From a virus: 64,000 bases of DNA. Under the pieces are notes generated by a model. It had not been told where the DNA came from and ran no database searches. It saw nothing but the letters and a program-made list of their open reading frames with translations. The position numbers were made by a program, and so were the translations under genes. Numbering within the stretch: the first letter of the stretch is position 1; each line of letters begins with the position of its first letter. The DNA lies in the IMG/VR virus record IMGVR_UViG_3300035698_022475, positions 1 through 64,000 of that record; one strand, given 5' to 3'. This document shows positions 17,047 through 25,334 of the stretch, piece by piece.

Positions 17047-17782
17047 ATGGACTGATATCCTTGGCCAAGGATTCAGCACGTTCCTCAACGAAGAGCTTAC
17101 AACCTGCAAGATAGGCTAATTGAACTCCGAGGGGATTCTCCGGGAACTTACGTTCCTGGAGGTCCTCTTTTTTGACTTGGGCCCAGGAGTTAACTACTTG
17201 CGCGGCGAACTCCCGTGCTGCCTTAGGGTATTGATACTGCAGCGCATCTCGCGCATACGTGAGTTGCTCCGGAGGAACAACAAACCCATCACGCTTCAAA
17301 CAAACTGCAGTGTAGGACTGCACATCCTCGTCGTAATCGGGGGTCACAGGAACATCCAAGTCGAATCCGCGAATCACGGATGCCTCGTACACCGCCCAGC
17401 ATTGGTCTGATGGTGCAACTTCCTGAAGCGCCTCAGGGTCGAATGGTTCCCCGTTAAGGGCTTGTGCAGTGCATTGGAATACCAGGCTATCCCAGTAGAA
17501 CGCCGGATTGACGATAAGCGTAATGGCCGCCTGTAGTTTATTGCGGGCCGCCTCACTCAAGTCAATGCCTTCTGCGCGCTCCAGTGTAAGCCAGATAGTC
17601 TCTGGTTCCCACGCAGTAATTTGAACTCCAAAAACAGTCCTCGCAGCAAGGTAAATCGCGGTAGCACATCGCTCATCCGCGGTACGTAGAATCTCCCGAG
17701 CGTGAGAGTCCCTCGAAGCTGTCTTCACGAGCATCTGTTCAGATAGCTGGGGGGCCAGCGCTGGGAGAGTGTCGAGGTTCAT
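17036..17782 (-). CDS. Hypothetical protein, 248 aa
   Basis: A mostly helical protein (ATAIYLAARTVFGVQITAWE, LQAAITLIVNPAFYWDSLVF) with an acidic middle. It starts at an ATGA overlap with the 333-aa gene and ends overlapping the end of the MoxR gene by 11 bases. It is on the late strand with terL and the tail genes, so a virion or assembly role is plausible. The family is not recognised. Confidence 0.72.
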   Translation of the reverse strand: MNLDTLPALAPQLSEQMLVKTASRDSHAREILRTADERCATAIYLAARTVFGVQITAWEPETIWLTLERAEGIDLSEAARNKLQAAITLIVNPAFYWDSLVFQCTAQALNGEPFDPEALQEVAPSDQCWAVYEASVIRGFDLDVPVTPDYDEDVQSYTAVCLKRDGFVVPPEQLTYARDALQYQYPKAAREFAAQVVNSWAQVKKEDLQERKFPENPLGVQLAYLAGCKLFVEERAESLAKDISPFTV

Positions 17783-18780
17783 GCGAGATGCGCGAGTTGT
17801 CTCTGGGCGACAATCGCCAGGTCCTGAGGAAGGGTCGGTAGGATCGGAGCAATCTTGTCGATGTCCGGTTCTCCGTCCGTTGAGATTTCCTTGGCCACAT
17901 CATCTCCCAAAAGACTCTGCCAGAAGGAGAGAGGGAGCGCCGAGAGCTTGGCCTTGTCGAGCATCAGGCTCCCTATCATGATCTGGTCGGCGGCAATCTT
18001 CTCAGTATTGAAGACCGTCTGGAGCGGATCAGGCAAGGACTTACCGTAGTACTTGTCCACTCCGGTCTTGGTATCCAGTTCGTCGATGAGCGCCGCGAGC
18101 TTCATCTGGGCCGGCCGGTCCGTGATGTACGGGGACGAACCCTTATAGGCAGCGGCCAATTTAGCATAAGCTCCTGCCGCGCTCGCCTCAAGCTGCTCTG
18201 CAGCAACCTGGCGAGCCTCTATCCAGTCAACAAGTTGCTGGGTACTGGTGACCGTAAAGCCCGCAAGTTTTTGGGTAGAAGGCTGTAACGGAACCTCAAA
18301 GTGGTTTGCCACTTTTCCGAGATTCGTGAACGCCTCGGCTCGCTCCTGTGGAGTAAGCTGGGCATACTTTCGAAGCAACGCTTTCTCAGCAAACCCTACG
18401 TCGTCTTTCGAGGCAACCCGGAAGCGCCCACTTTCCAGCAGGAAAAACTCGTCTGAAGCTACCTTCACTTCTTCTGGCTCATCGAACAATCCGGTACCGG
18501 TATCGATGCCATAAGCGATAGCAGCCTTCTTTAGTTTCTCATCTACCTCGGCGGGGACAGCACTCGCAACCTTACGGTAGCCCATGGAGATTGCGGTATG
18601 AGCCCGGTTATGAATCGGGAACTTCCTCCGGCTCTCCCATGCAAATGCGGACGCTGGGAGACCTGTGAATTCACTTTCGTCCAGCTCCGCGGTTTTGGCC
18701 ATTTCTTGGAGGCCTGGAAATCTTCGGGCCACAGCCATGAGAGTTCCGAAGCCGGGATCATTTGTTTGGTCGATGGTCAT
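17779..18780 (-). CDS. Hypothetical late-strand protein, 333 aa
   Basis: The N-terminal half has FAWESRRKFPIHNRAHTAIS followed by MGYRKVASAVPAEVDEKL, a pattern I associate loosely with phage virion or head-assembly proteins but cannot name. The rest is Ala-rich and helical (QVAAEQLEASAAGAYAKLAA). The ATG is preceded by AGGGGTGAT. It forms a two-gene - strand unit with the 248-aa gene, placed between the MoxR and VWA genes. Function unknown; structural or scaffolding role is a guess. Confidence 0.72.
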   Translation of the reverse strand: MTIDQTNDPGFGTLMAVARRFPGLQEMAKTAELDESEFTGLPASAFAWESRRKFPIHNRAHTAISMGYRKVASAVPAEVDEKLKKAAIAYGIDTGTGLFDEPEEVKVASDEFFLLESGRFRVASKDDVGFAEKALLRKYAQLTPQERAEAFTNLGKVANHFEVPLQPSTQKLAGFTVTSTQQLVDWIEARQVAAEQLEASAAGAYAKLAAAYKGSSPYITDRPAQMKLAALIDELDTKTGVDKYYGKSLPDPLQTVFNTEKIAADQIMIGSLMLDKAKLSALPLSFWQSLLGDDVAKEISTDGEPDIDKIAPILPTLPQDLAIVAQRQLAHLA

Positions 18781-18800
18781 ACATCACCCCTAATTCAAAA

Positions 18801-18817
18801 AGGCGTGTAACACGCCT
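18801..18817. repeat. Inverted repeat AGGCGTG-TAA-CACGCCT
   Basis: Two perfect 7-base arms around a 3-base spacer lie in the 65-base gap between the divergent 333-aa and VWA genes. With no T-run it is unlikely to be a terminator; an operator for a dimeric regulator of the VWA-RT operon or its divergent neighbour is more likely. Confidence 0.45.
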
Positions 18818-18845
18818 GAATAAGTATAGTCACAAGGAGGCAACA

Positions 18846-20525
18846 GTGGAAGAACTAATAGAAACTACTGGCGAGACCATGATAAGTGAGAACTTACAGT
18901 GGGCCGTCAGTTTCAAGGGAGGTAACAACTTCCTTGGCCGAGTACTCAACGGCTGCAAGTTTGTAGCGCAGCCCGGCTTGAAGACAGCCGGTGTCATGAT
19001 CGGCCGTGATGGCCACAACATCTTTCTGTACGATCCGGATTGGCTCATTGAGCAACCGCGAGCCATGCAGATTCTCGTATTCTTTCATGAGGGCGCACAC
19101 CTGGCCCTCAACCATCTCAGTCGAATGCTTCGACTGCGCAAGCTCGTCAACGACGATATGCGCTACCACCGAAGGCACATGGTGCTGAACGTAGCCGCCG
19201 ATATGGCGGTCAACGATACAGCCCTCCGAACCTTCGTAGAGCAGAAGCCCAAGATTTTCAAAGACGCGATGACCGCAATGATACTCCCGGAAGCACGGCA
19301 CTACCCCAAGAACGAATCCTTTGAGCACTACGCCCACCTCTTGATGGAGGATCTGAAAGAGCATGGCTGGGCCCCAGACGATATCGACGACCAGCTCAAA
19401 GAGGTCCAACAGCACATACAAGACGCCCTGGACGGCAAAGGAGAGGGTGGAGAGGCGTCGGAGGGCTCTCAGGCAGCTCCAGGAGAGGGTGACGAGAAGC
19501 AGGAGGGCTCTCAGGCAGGAGAACCTCAGGAAGGCTCAGGGCCACCACAGGGAGGCGCTGACGCCTCTGGACAACCTCAAGAGGGTGCAGGAGGGCCTGG
19601 AGGCTCCCAGCAGGACCCCACCGGCCAGCCCAACACGGGCTACGGGCCCTACGACCCGCAACAGGACTCCAAGCTCCCTCAGTGGTTCAAGAACCTCCTG
19701 GCACAACAGCACGCACCCATCGACATCTCCGTGACCTGGGAGAAAATGACGGAATCCGAAATGGAACGAGCCCTCGACGACGCTCAGCGCGAAGGAAAAA
19801 AGCTCGTCCAGCAGGCACTCGACCAGACCAAGAAGAACCGTGGATTGATTCCACAGGCTCTCCAGGGATACCTCGACGAGTTTCTCACCCCTCCCACAGT
19901 GCCCTGGGAACTACTGTTCCGCGGGATGCTGCGCTCATCCATATCGTCCAAACTCATGGAGAGTACGGTGATGCCCAACGTGGCACTCATGCCGTCACTG
20001 GAGGATGGCCTTGAGCCCTACCCAGGACTCCAGAAGGAGATCGGCATCCACATCTACATCTGCGTCGACTCCTCAGGTTCTGTCAGCAACGCTGAGTACT
20101 TGAAGTTCATGTCCGAGATACAAGGAATTCTGACGACGGACAGCACGGCGAAGGCTTACCTCATCATCTTCGACTCAGCGATCCAGTACGAACAGGAGTT
20201 CGAGGAAGACGAGGAGATCCAGGCACCGGGCCAGAACGGCCTCAATCGGTATTGTGCCGGCGGAACGGACTTCTGTCCTCCCCTGCGCCGCATCTGTGGG
20301 GTAGACGACGAGAGCGACTGGGAAAAGAACGTCGAAGGGCTCAAAGGCAAATTGCCCAAGCCCGACCTGGTTGTCATGTTCACCGACGGGGAGGCTCCGA
20401 TTGCCTCTCCCTACGGTCCTATTCCGGACCTACTCCCAGCATGTCCGCTAATCTGGGCCCTCACACCTGACGGACGAGAAGACCCTGCAATGGGAAGTCG
20501 CGTCATCAAGATACAGGAGAACTGA
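18846..20525 (+). CDS. VWA-domain protein with N-terminal HExxH metallopeptidase-like domain (DUF2201-like)
   Basis: GTG at 18846 is chosen because AAGGAGG stands at 18834-18840; the upstream in-frame ATG overlaps the divergent gene. The 559-aa product has HEGAH at residues 81-85 followed by LALNHLSRM and the conserved VLNVAADMAVND, as in the putative metallopeptidase domain that precedes VWA in DUF2201-type proteins. Residues ~195-275 are a Gly/Gln/Ser/Pro linker containing a duplicated 17-base unit. The VWA domain starts near residue 400 with the MIDAS motif DSSGS (408-412), then AGGTDF and FTDGEA. It is the expected partner of the MoxR ATPase. It heads a four-gene operon with the reverse transcriptase. 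Confidence 0.87.
   Translation: MEELIETTGETMISENLQWAVSFKGGNNFLGRVLNGCKFVAQPGLKTAGVMIGRDGHNIFLYDPDWLIEQPRAMQILVFFHEGAHLALNHLSRMLRLRKLVNDDMRYHRRHMVLNVAADMAVNDTALRTFVEQKPKIFKDAMTAMILPEARHYPKNESFEHYAHLLMEDLKEHGWAPDDIDDQLKEVQQHIQDALDGKGEGGEASEGSQAAPGEGDEKQEGSQAGEPQEGSGPPQGGADASGQPQEGAGGPGGSQQDPTGQPNTGYGPYDPQQDSKLPQWFKNLLAQQHAPIDISVTWEKMTESEMERALDDAQREGKKLVQQALDQTKKNRGLIPQALQGYLDEFLTPPTVPWELLFRGMLRSSISSKLMESTVMPNVALMPSLEDGLEPYPGLQKEIGIHIYICVDSSGSVSNAEYLKFMSEIQGILTTDSTAKAYLIIFDSAIQYEQEFEEDEEIQAPGQNGLNRYCAGGTDFCPPLRRICGVDDESDWEKNVEGLKGKLPKPDLVVMFTDGEAPIASPYGPIPDLLPACPLIWALTPDGREDPAMGSRVIKIQEN
19460..19518 (+). repeat. Direct repeat of a 17-base unit in the VWA linker
   Basis: GGAGGGCTCTCAGGCAG occurs at 19460-19476 and again at 19502-19518, coding for EGSQA both times, inside a low-complexity Gly/Gln/Ser segment. 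It suggests slippage-type growth of the linker rather than a functional site. Confidence 0.7.
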
Positions 20526-20526
20526 A

Positions 20527-21180
20527 ATGAGAAAGAGACCAATGACTTTTCGGCGGGGGAATATTTACCACGTAAAGGTGGCACAGCGGAGTATCAAAGC
20601 AGTAGGAGGGGCCCGCATCGACTACTTCCCCTTCGACCATGCTTACCTGGTGCATCAGGACGACGAAGACCGTGTGCGCCGGTTGTTCCGGTACTACTTG
20701 GTAATGGACTGCTCCGACATCATTCAGCAGATGCTCAAGCGTTTGTGGTTCGAAAACGAGCAGGCAATCACAATAGACCGAGATGACGACAAGTTCCACG
20801 GCTCTTGCCCCAATGCCAAGGATCGAATCAAGCTGGAGAATCCGAACGAATGGCTCCTCGTGGTACCGACCCACGCCACGCCTAAAACTAGGAAGGGCCG
20901 GAAGAATCCCGACGCCTCCGGTATCGGATACGTAGCCTCTCGCGTCTTGAGCGATCAGCACAATACCCACGTCAATATGCCTGCCATAGCGGTACAGACG
21001 CCAGACAGCCGCATTCCGCTGCTGTGCTCCATCTGTACAAAGCTTCCGGATTTCTACGAGGGCAAATGTGCTCCGGCAACAGGGACGTGTCGTTCCAAAG
21101 CCAGGACACGCGTACCTCTGGACATGGACCGTAAACGATCCTTCGACGCCTCGGTTGAAGAACAAGGAGACGCCTCATGA
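20527..21180 (+). CDS. Hypothetical protein in the RT operon, 217 aa
   Basis: A basic protein beginning MRKRPMTFRRGNIYHVKVAQ, with a C-terminal cysteine group (LLCSICTKLPDFYEGKC, then GTC) that may bind zinc. It starts just after the VWA stop with an AGGAG site and ends in an ATGA overlap with the reverse transcriptase. Translation is therefore probably coupled to the RT. No family is recognised. Its basic charge and zinc site would suit nucleic-acid binding, which is an inference. Confidence 0.72.
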   Translation: MRKRPMTFRRGNIYHVKVAQRSIKAVGGARIDYFPFDHAYLVHQDDEDRVRRLFRYYLVMDCSDIIQQMLKRLWFENEQAITIDRDDDKFHGSCPNAKDRIKLENPNEWLLVVPTHATPKTRKGRKNPDASGIGYVASRVLSDQHNTHVNMPAIAVQTPDSRIPLLCSICTKLPDFYEGKCAPATGTCRSKARTRVPLDMDRKRSFDASVEEQGDAS

Positions 21181-22373
21181 GTGTTGGATTCCTGAAAACC
21201 TCCCTGGTGAGGATCGAACTCCCCGACGTCTCCGCAGATATCCCCTACGTTGTGGACGACTGTAGCTTGGCATTCAATCTCGGATACCGTACGAAAACGC
21301 TGTGGTGGGTCATTCACCACAAGGAGTCCCATTACAAGGTTCACCGGATCCCTAAAAAGAAAACAGGTTTCCGTACCATCCACGCCCCGTCTACCTTCAT
21401 GAAGGGTTTCCAGAAGCGCCTACACACCAAGTTCTTGGTGCCCCTGCAGAACCACCTGGGTTCGCACGTCACGGCATATAGAAAGGGTCTCTCTACACGA
21501 CATGCGGTATTGCAACATATCCCCCCTTGTGAAATCTGCGACAATGCTGAAAAGGGTGAAACACCCAAGAAGCACGAGTGTCCGCGGAAAGGCACAGTCA
21601 TTCAGATGGACCTCCAGGACTTCTTCGGGAGCACTCGGCGATCCTGGATCCGGAACTACTTCAAGGAACAGGGTTATAACCACTACACTGCGGGGCTGCT
21701 GGCCAGCTTGCTGACCGTGGACGACATTCCGAACCAGAAGCCACTCAAGCAGCGGCGGAAGGATGAACCGGAAACGTTCACAGGAGTCCCGCAGGGTGCC
21801 CCCACATCAGGAGCAATCTGTAACCTCATCGCAGACTGGCGGATCGACCACCAGATCATGGGCTACCTCGACGAACTGAACGAACAGATGAAGCTCGAAG
21901 GGGACTGGCAATGGCAATACACGCGATACTCCGATGATCTGTGTCTCACGTGCGGACGTGACGTTTCCGCGACTGACAAGCGGGAAATCTGCAATCGCCT
22001 AACTCGCATTATCCAGAAGGCGGGCTACCGTCTCAATCCCAAGAAAACACGAGTAGGCCACGCTTACTACCGCAAGACGTTGCTAGGGATGGTCTTCAAC
22101 GAGAAGCCCAATATTCCACGAGAAAAATACTTGAAGTACCGCGCCATGGTTCACAACGCACTCACGCAGGGCGTAGAGAGCCAGTACAAGAGAGCGGGGT
22201 TCAAGGCACCCGAGGCGTACCTGGACCATCTCCGTGGCAATGTGAATTACATCGCACAGATCATTGACCAGTCCAACAAGGACCGTGCCGAACGCCTACA
22301 AATAGAGCTGGAATTGGCCGTTGAGAACTTCGAGGAAACCAAGAAGGAACAGCCGGGGGTAGCCAATGCCTGA
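21177..22373 (+). CDS. Retron-type reverse transcriptase
   Basis: This 398-aa protein has the ordered RT motifs: PKKKTGFRTIHAP (finger), VIQMDLQDFF with catalytic D145, GVPQGAPTSG (205-207 PQG), and YSDD at 251-254 in place of the commoner YADD. The end of the palm reads RLNPKKTRVG and then TLLGMVFNEKPNIPREKY, where retron RTs usually have VTG. A cysteine insertion (CEICDNAEKGETPKKHEC) near residues 118-138 may bind zinc. Diversity-generating RTs carry a different motif 4 (GLPxGNLTSQ-like), so that class is unlikely. It is translationally coupled to its neighbours on both sides, leaving no space upstream for an msr/msd RNA. Activity looks intact; function is unknown. Confidence 0.9.
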   Translation: MSVGFLKTSLVRIELPDVSADIPYVVDDCSLAFNLGYRTKTLWWVIHHKESHYKVHRIPKKKTGFRTIHAPSTFMKGFQKRLHTKFLVPLQNHLGSHVTAYRKGLSTRHAVLQHIPPCEICDNAEKGETPKKHECPRKGTVIQMDLQDFFGSTRRSWIRNYFKEQGYNHYTAGLLASLLTVDDIPNQKPLKQRRKDEPETFTGVPQGAPTSGAICNLIADWRIDHQIMGYLDELNEQMKLEGDWQWQYTRYSDDLCLTCGRDVSATDKREICNRLTRIIQKAGYRLNPKKTRVGHAYYRKTLLGMVFNEKPNIPREKYLKYRAMVHNALTQGVESQYKRAGFKAPEAYLDHLRGNVNYIAQIIDQSNKDRAERLQIELELAVENFEETKKEQPGVANA

Positions 22374-23751
22374 TTACACAAACCTCAAACACTTGTTCAC
22401 TTACGCCGCGGCAGAGCGCGGGTACTATGGAAAAGCACCTGCCTTGATCTTCGCGTGCTTAGACTCACAAGATACTCAATTCAGTAACCGAGAAACCCCC
22501 ATGACTCTTACCCAACATCCGCTGGTACAGAAAGTCATGGGGGACGTTTACTTCGTAAAGTACTACTCCGGGGACGAAAACGAACTCTGGCACCACAACC
22601 GCGGGATACAGCGCTGGATCTTCACATCCGAAATGGCGGATGTTCTAAGATCCATGGACGCCGGGGACCATGACTCCGTTCTTCTTAAAATGGAAGACAA
22701 GCCCCTGGGCGCCGTAACTACCAAAGAAATCCTGGACGCCTGCTACCTCCCTCACAAATACGCCAAGACTTGTTTTGAATGTGCTACGGCACCCCTGAGT
22801 GAAAAGCACCTCAAGTCCAAGCACAACTGCTTCTTAAAGAATGCAGTACGGCGGTACAACACCGGTCACATACTCTCGACGGTTCTCGCCTCCTCTTATG
22901 ACTTGGAGGACATCTGCGAAGAGCACAATCTCGTAAACCGAAAGACGAAAATAGACAAGTTCGTCTACATCAGCCCTGCGCTGACACAGGCAGGGGTTCC
23001 TCATAATATACGTCGCGTGGGGGAACACAACTTCACAGTTATCCAAGATTCCTCCGATGCGCTCGCAGAGGGGCAACATGAGAGAGCCCGGTTTGTACAG
23101 TTCCAAAAAGAAGCATGTCCTGCGTGCTCCGTACAGACTCCCTGTGAGTGTTACAGGTCAGAAGCATCTCGTCGGTGGTGTGAGGGGCCTTACCCCAAGG
23201 AAAAGGAAATCGTAGAGTCGATTCTCGACAGGACGATTATCCCCTTCTCAAACTCGCAGCTACGATACCTCCTCGCCAATAGTGGAATTCTCAGTAAGCG
23301 TTTCGACAGACGTATAGTCGCCGGCACGTTCGGCATGTGCCACAACACCCTCGTCTTCAGGATACGACGCAAAACCTCTCCGCAGGGCTGCTCCGATATT
23401 GCTGAATTCGATAATATCCGAGACGCACGGAAGTTCCTTCAGAGGTACAACAAGGGGAATTCCCCGCAGCATATGCCCTCCATGACTCGGGAACTAAAGG
23501 CTGTATTGTGTGAGCTGGCCTCGCGCGACGGGAGCCCTCGGGAGCACCGCGCCTGGAGGACGGTGTCGTATCCGGTGCTGTACATCGAACCCTATAGCTC
23601 CGGCTACCGTGTTAATTATAGCTATCACGGAAGAGGAATAACCGGTTTTGGAATGTCAGTAAGCACACTGAGAGAAATCTTCGAGAACTTCGAGAGCTTC
23701 GCTTACGGACCAAGCCGGCACCACAACGCATCCCGCCGTAGAGGCTACTAG
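22366..23751 (+). CDS. Hypothetical cysteine-rich protein downstream of the RT, 461 aa
   Basis: The ATG overlaps the end of the RT gene by 8 bases. The protein has two cysteine/histidine groups that could bind zinc: CFECATAPLSEKHLKSKHNC near residue 135 and CPACSVQTPCECY near residue 250. The N-terminal part (LFTYAAAERGYYGKAPALIF) and the C-terminal part (AWRTVSYPVLYIEPYSSGYR) show no known enzyme motif. It is the last gene of the VWA-RT operon, converging on the late strand. It may be an effector or nucleic-acid-binding partner of the RT, by position only. Confidence 0.75.
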   Translation: MPDYTNLKHLFTYAAAERGYYGKAPALIFACLDSQDTQFSNRETPMTLTQHPLVQKVMGDVYFVKYYSGDENELWHHNRGIQRWIFTSEMADVLRSMDAGDHDSVLLKMEDKPLGAVTTKEILDACYLPHKYAKTCFECATAPLSEKHLKSKHNCFLKNAVRRYNTGHILSTVLASSYDLEDICEEHNLVNRKTKIDKFVYISPALTQAGVPHNIRRVGEHNFTVIQDSSDALAEGQHERARFVQFQKEACPACSVQTPCECYRSEASRRWCEGPYPKEKEIVESILDRTIIPFSNSQLRYLLANSGILSKRFDRRIVAGTFGMCHNTLVFRIRRKTSPQGCSDIAEFDNIRDARKFLQRYNKGNSPQHMPSMTRELKAVLCELASRDGSPREHRAWRTVSYPVLYIEPYSSGYRVNYSYHGRGITGFGMSVSTLREIFENFESFAYGPSRHHNASRRRGY

Positions 23752-23757
23752 CCTACG
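23737..23757. terminator. Weak hairpin between convergent genes
   Basis: CGTA-(GA)-GGCTA and TAGCC-TACG can form a stem of about nine pairs with a two-base bulge and a one-base centre, right where the RT operon and the late-strand 402-aa gene meet tail to tail. There is no T-run, so intrinsic termination is doubtful. Confidence 0.25.
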
Positions 23758-24961
23758 ACGGAACTTCATAATCAGGACATACTTCCCGAAGTGCGGCAAG
23801 ACTAGCGTCTTCCGCCGCTTGGGCAGAGGCTAAATCAGCCTCTGCCTCATTTTTTGCTGAGACGGCTGTCGCCACATTGGTTTCCTGTTGAGAAACATTA
23901 ACGAGTGCCGCGCTGTACGCTCCCGTAGCGGCACCACAGAACGTACCGAGAGCAGAAGTGATGGCGTTGGTTGTGGTGGTAATATCAGACGTCGTATCGA
24001 CCGCCGTCTGGAAAACTCCCAAAACCGTAGCGGGGTTAGTATACGGACCATACCCGTCCGCCTGGACCCCATAAGCTAAGACCAAGGTATTAAAGCTTGC
24101 GGGCGTTCCGTCATAGGCCTTCAGGAGGTTATAAAAAGTCGTCCAGTCCGACGGCAATGTCGGGGGTCCATTATAGACCGGGACGGGAGGTGCTGTGGGG
24201 AACGTATTGTACGCGTCTTTAGCGTTTGCCCAGAAAGTACTCGAGACCCCGTAGAACGTACTCGAGTCATCCTGGAAAGTATCCGAGGATAACCAGAAGC
24301 TCTTGCTGGAGGTGAATAGGCTGTTTGCCGCAGTCGCAAACGCACCCGTCAGTCCAAGCAGATCGGGCCACAGAACCCCGTTCACTTCGGCACAGAAGTC
24401 TGCTTCGTCCTTGCGGATACCTGCAATTTCCTCCGCGTGCTGTCGGAGCACTTCAGCGGCATCAACAACCACCTCGGCATCCGCAACAGCCTCTTCCGCA
24501 GCAATACGTTCATCCCTGGCAGCAAGGTAAGCGTTTGCCAAAGCCAACTCATACTCGGGGTCAATGCCGGGGTGGAGCGAATCGACGATACCTACAAACT
24601 CGGTCTGGTAGAGGTACCACTGCTTAATAGACGCATCGACCCGTGACTTGATGGCTGCCTTGGCCTGTATCGCCACTTCCAGACCCGGGTACTGTTTGAC
24701 CAGACGGAAATAGAGATACTCTTCATCGCCGGCCGCAATGGCAGCATCCCGGTCACGCAGCATGAAGTTGATGTCTTTGGGCTGTCCAAACCGCTGGAAA
24801 GCGTCGTCTTTAGGTTCAGCCGGATCGACTATCTTAAAAACAAACATCCCCGTATTGGGAAGAACTCCCGGAGAAGTTACAGTCGTGGTGATCTGATACG
24901 CCGTGGACAAGTCAGCCAAGGTGACTTCAACAGAATCTTGCTCTATGCGAGTTTTATCCAT
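23753..24961 (-). CDS. Hypothetical virion protein, 402 aa, coiled-coil rich
   Basis: The last gene of the late-strand train in this part. Residues ~1-110 look like a beta-rich attachment domain; ~130-215 and the last ~50 residues are Ala/Glu-rich helices with coiled-coil character (ARDERIAAEEAVADAEVVVD, AVSAKNEAEADLASAQAAE). Between them is a Ser/Phe/Thr-rich stretch (SSTFYGVSSTFWANAKDAYN). This mixed architecture suits a tail-fiber-associated or structural protein. No specific family was recognised. Confidence 0.7.
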   Translation of the reverse strand: MDKTRIEQDSVEVTLADLSTAYQITTTVTSPGVLPNTGMFVFKIVDPAEPKDDAFQRFGQPKDINFMLRDRDAAIAAGDEEYLYFRLVKQYPGLEVAIQAKAAIKSRVDASIKQWYLYQTEFVGIVDSLHPGIDPEYELALANAYLAARDERIAAEEAVADAEVVVDAAEVLRQHAEEIAGIRKDEADFCAEVNGVLWPDLLGLTGAFATAANSLFTSSKSFWLSSDTFQDDSSTFYGVSSTFWANAKDAYNTFPTAPPVPVYNGPPTLPSDWTTFYNLLKAYDGTPASFNTLVLAYGVQADGYGPYTNPATVLGVFQTAVDTTSDITTTTNAITSALGTFCGAATGAYSAALVNVSQQETNVATAVSAKNEAEADLASAQAAEDASLAALREVCPDYEVPS

Positions 24962-24965
24962 TACA

Positions 24966-25334
24966 TTATGCCGTGTACGAGTGGGTAGTCACGCCCTCGA
25001 ACCCACCCGTATAGGTCACGAAGGTATCCAGAAGTCCCTGCACTCTGCCTTGTACGTGTGCAGCAAAACGGTCCGCAGTATCCACAGACGAATAGCCTAC
25101 TTCAGCTACGCGCATCCGATAGCGTTCTGCTCCTGCGGCATACGCAGCATCATACCCTACTGGTAAATTCATGACCTCCCACACGGAAGCCACATTGCTG
25201 AATTCTTGAGTTTCCGTCTCAAAAACAAACACCTCGGACGGAATACCCGAAGAGTAGATAATCTCGTTCTTGACCTTGTAGACAGGCCCCGGCGCTACTG
25301 TATTGGTTTGTCGGAGGTCTAATCTAGTGGTCAT
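24966..25334 (-). CDS. Hypothetical late-strand protein, 122 aa
   Basis: A small protein with a beta-rich N-terminus (LDLRQTNTVAPGPVYKVKNE) and a helical middle. Its ATG shares one base with the stop of the preceding 314-aa gene (TAATG), implying coupled translation. It lies with tail fiber genes and is probably a minor virion component or fiber adaptor. No family recognised. Confidence 0.65.
   Translation of the reverse strand: MTTRLDLRQTNTVAPGPVYKVKNEIIYSSGIPSEVFVFETETQEFSNVASVWEVMNLPVGYDAAYAAGAERYRMRVAEVGYSSVDTADRFAAHVQGRVQGLLDTFVTYTGGFEGVTTHSYTA

Noticed and set aside
18825-18830. TATAGT as a -10 box for the VWA operon
   Set aside because: The start point would fall on the ribosome site, leaving no leader.
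20527-21177. msr/msd retron RNA upstream of the RT
   Set aside because: The region is a complete coding sequence coupled to the RT by ATGA; no inverted a1/a2 repeats were seen.
21177-22373. Diversity-generating retroelement
   Set aside because: Motif 4 is PQGAPTSG, not the DGR type, and no template/variable repeat pair was noticed by eye near the fibers. An exhaustive repeat search with A-biased mismatches was not possible here.
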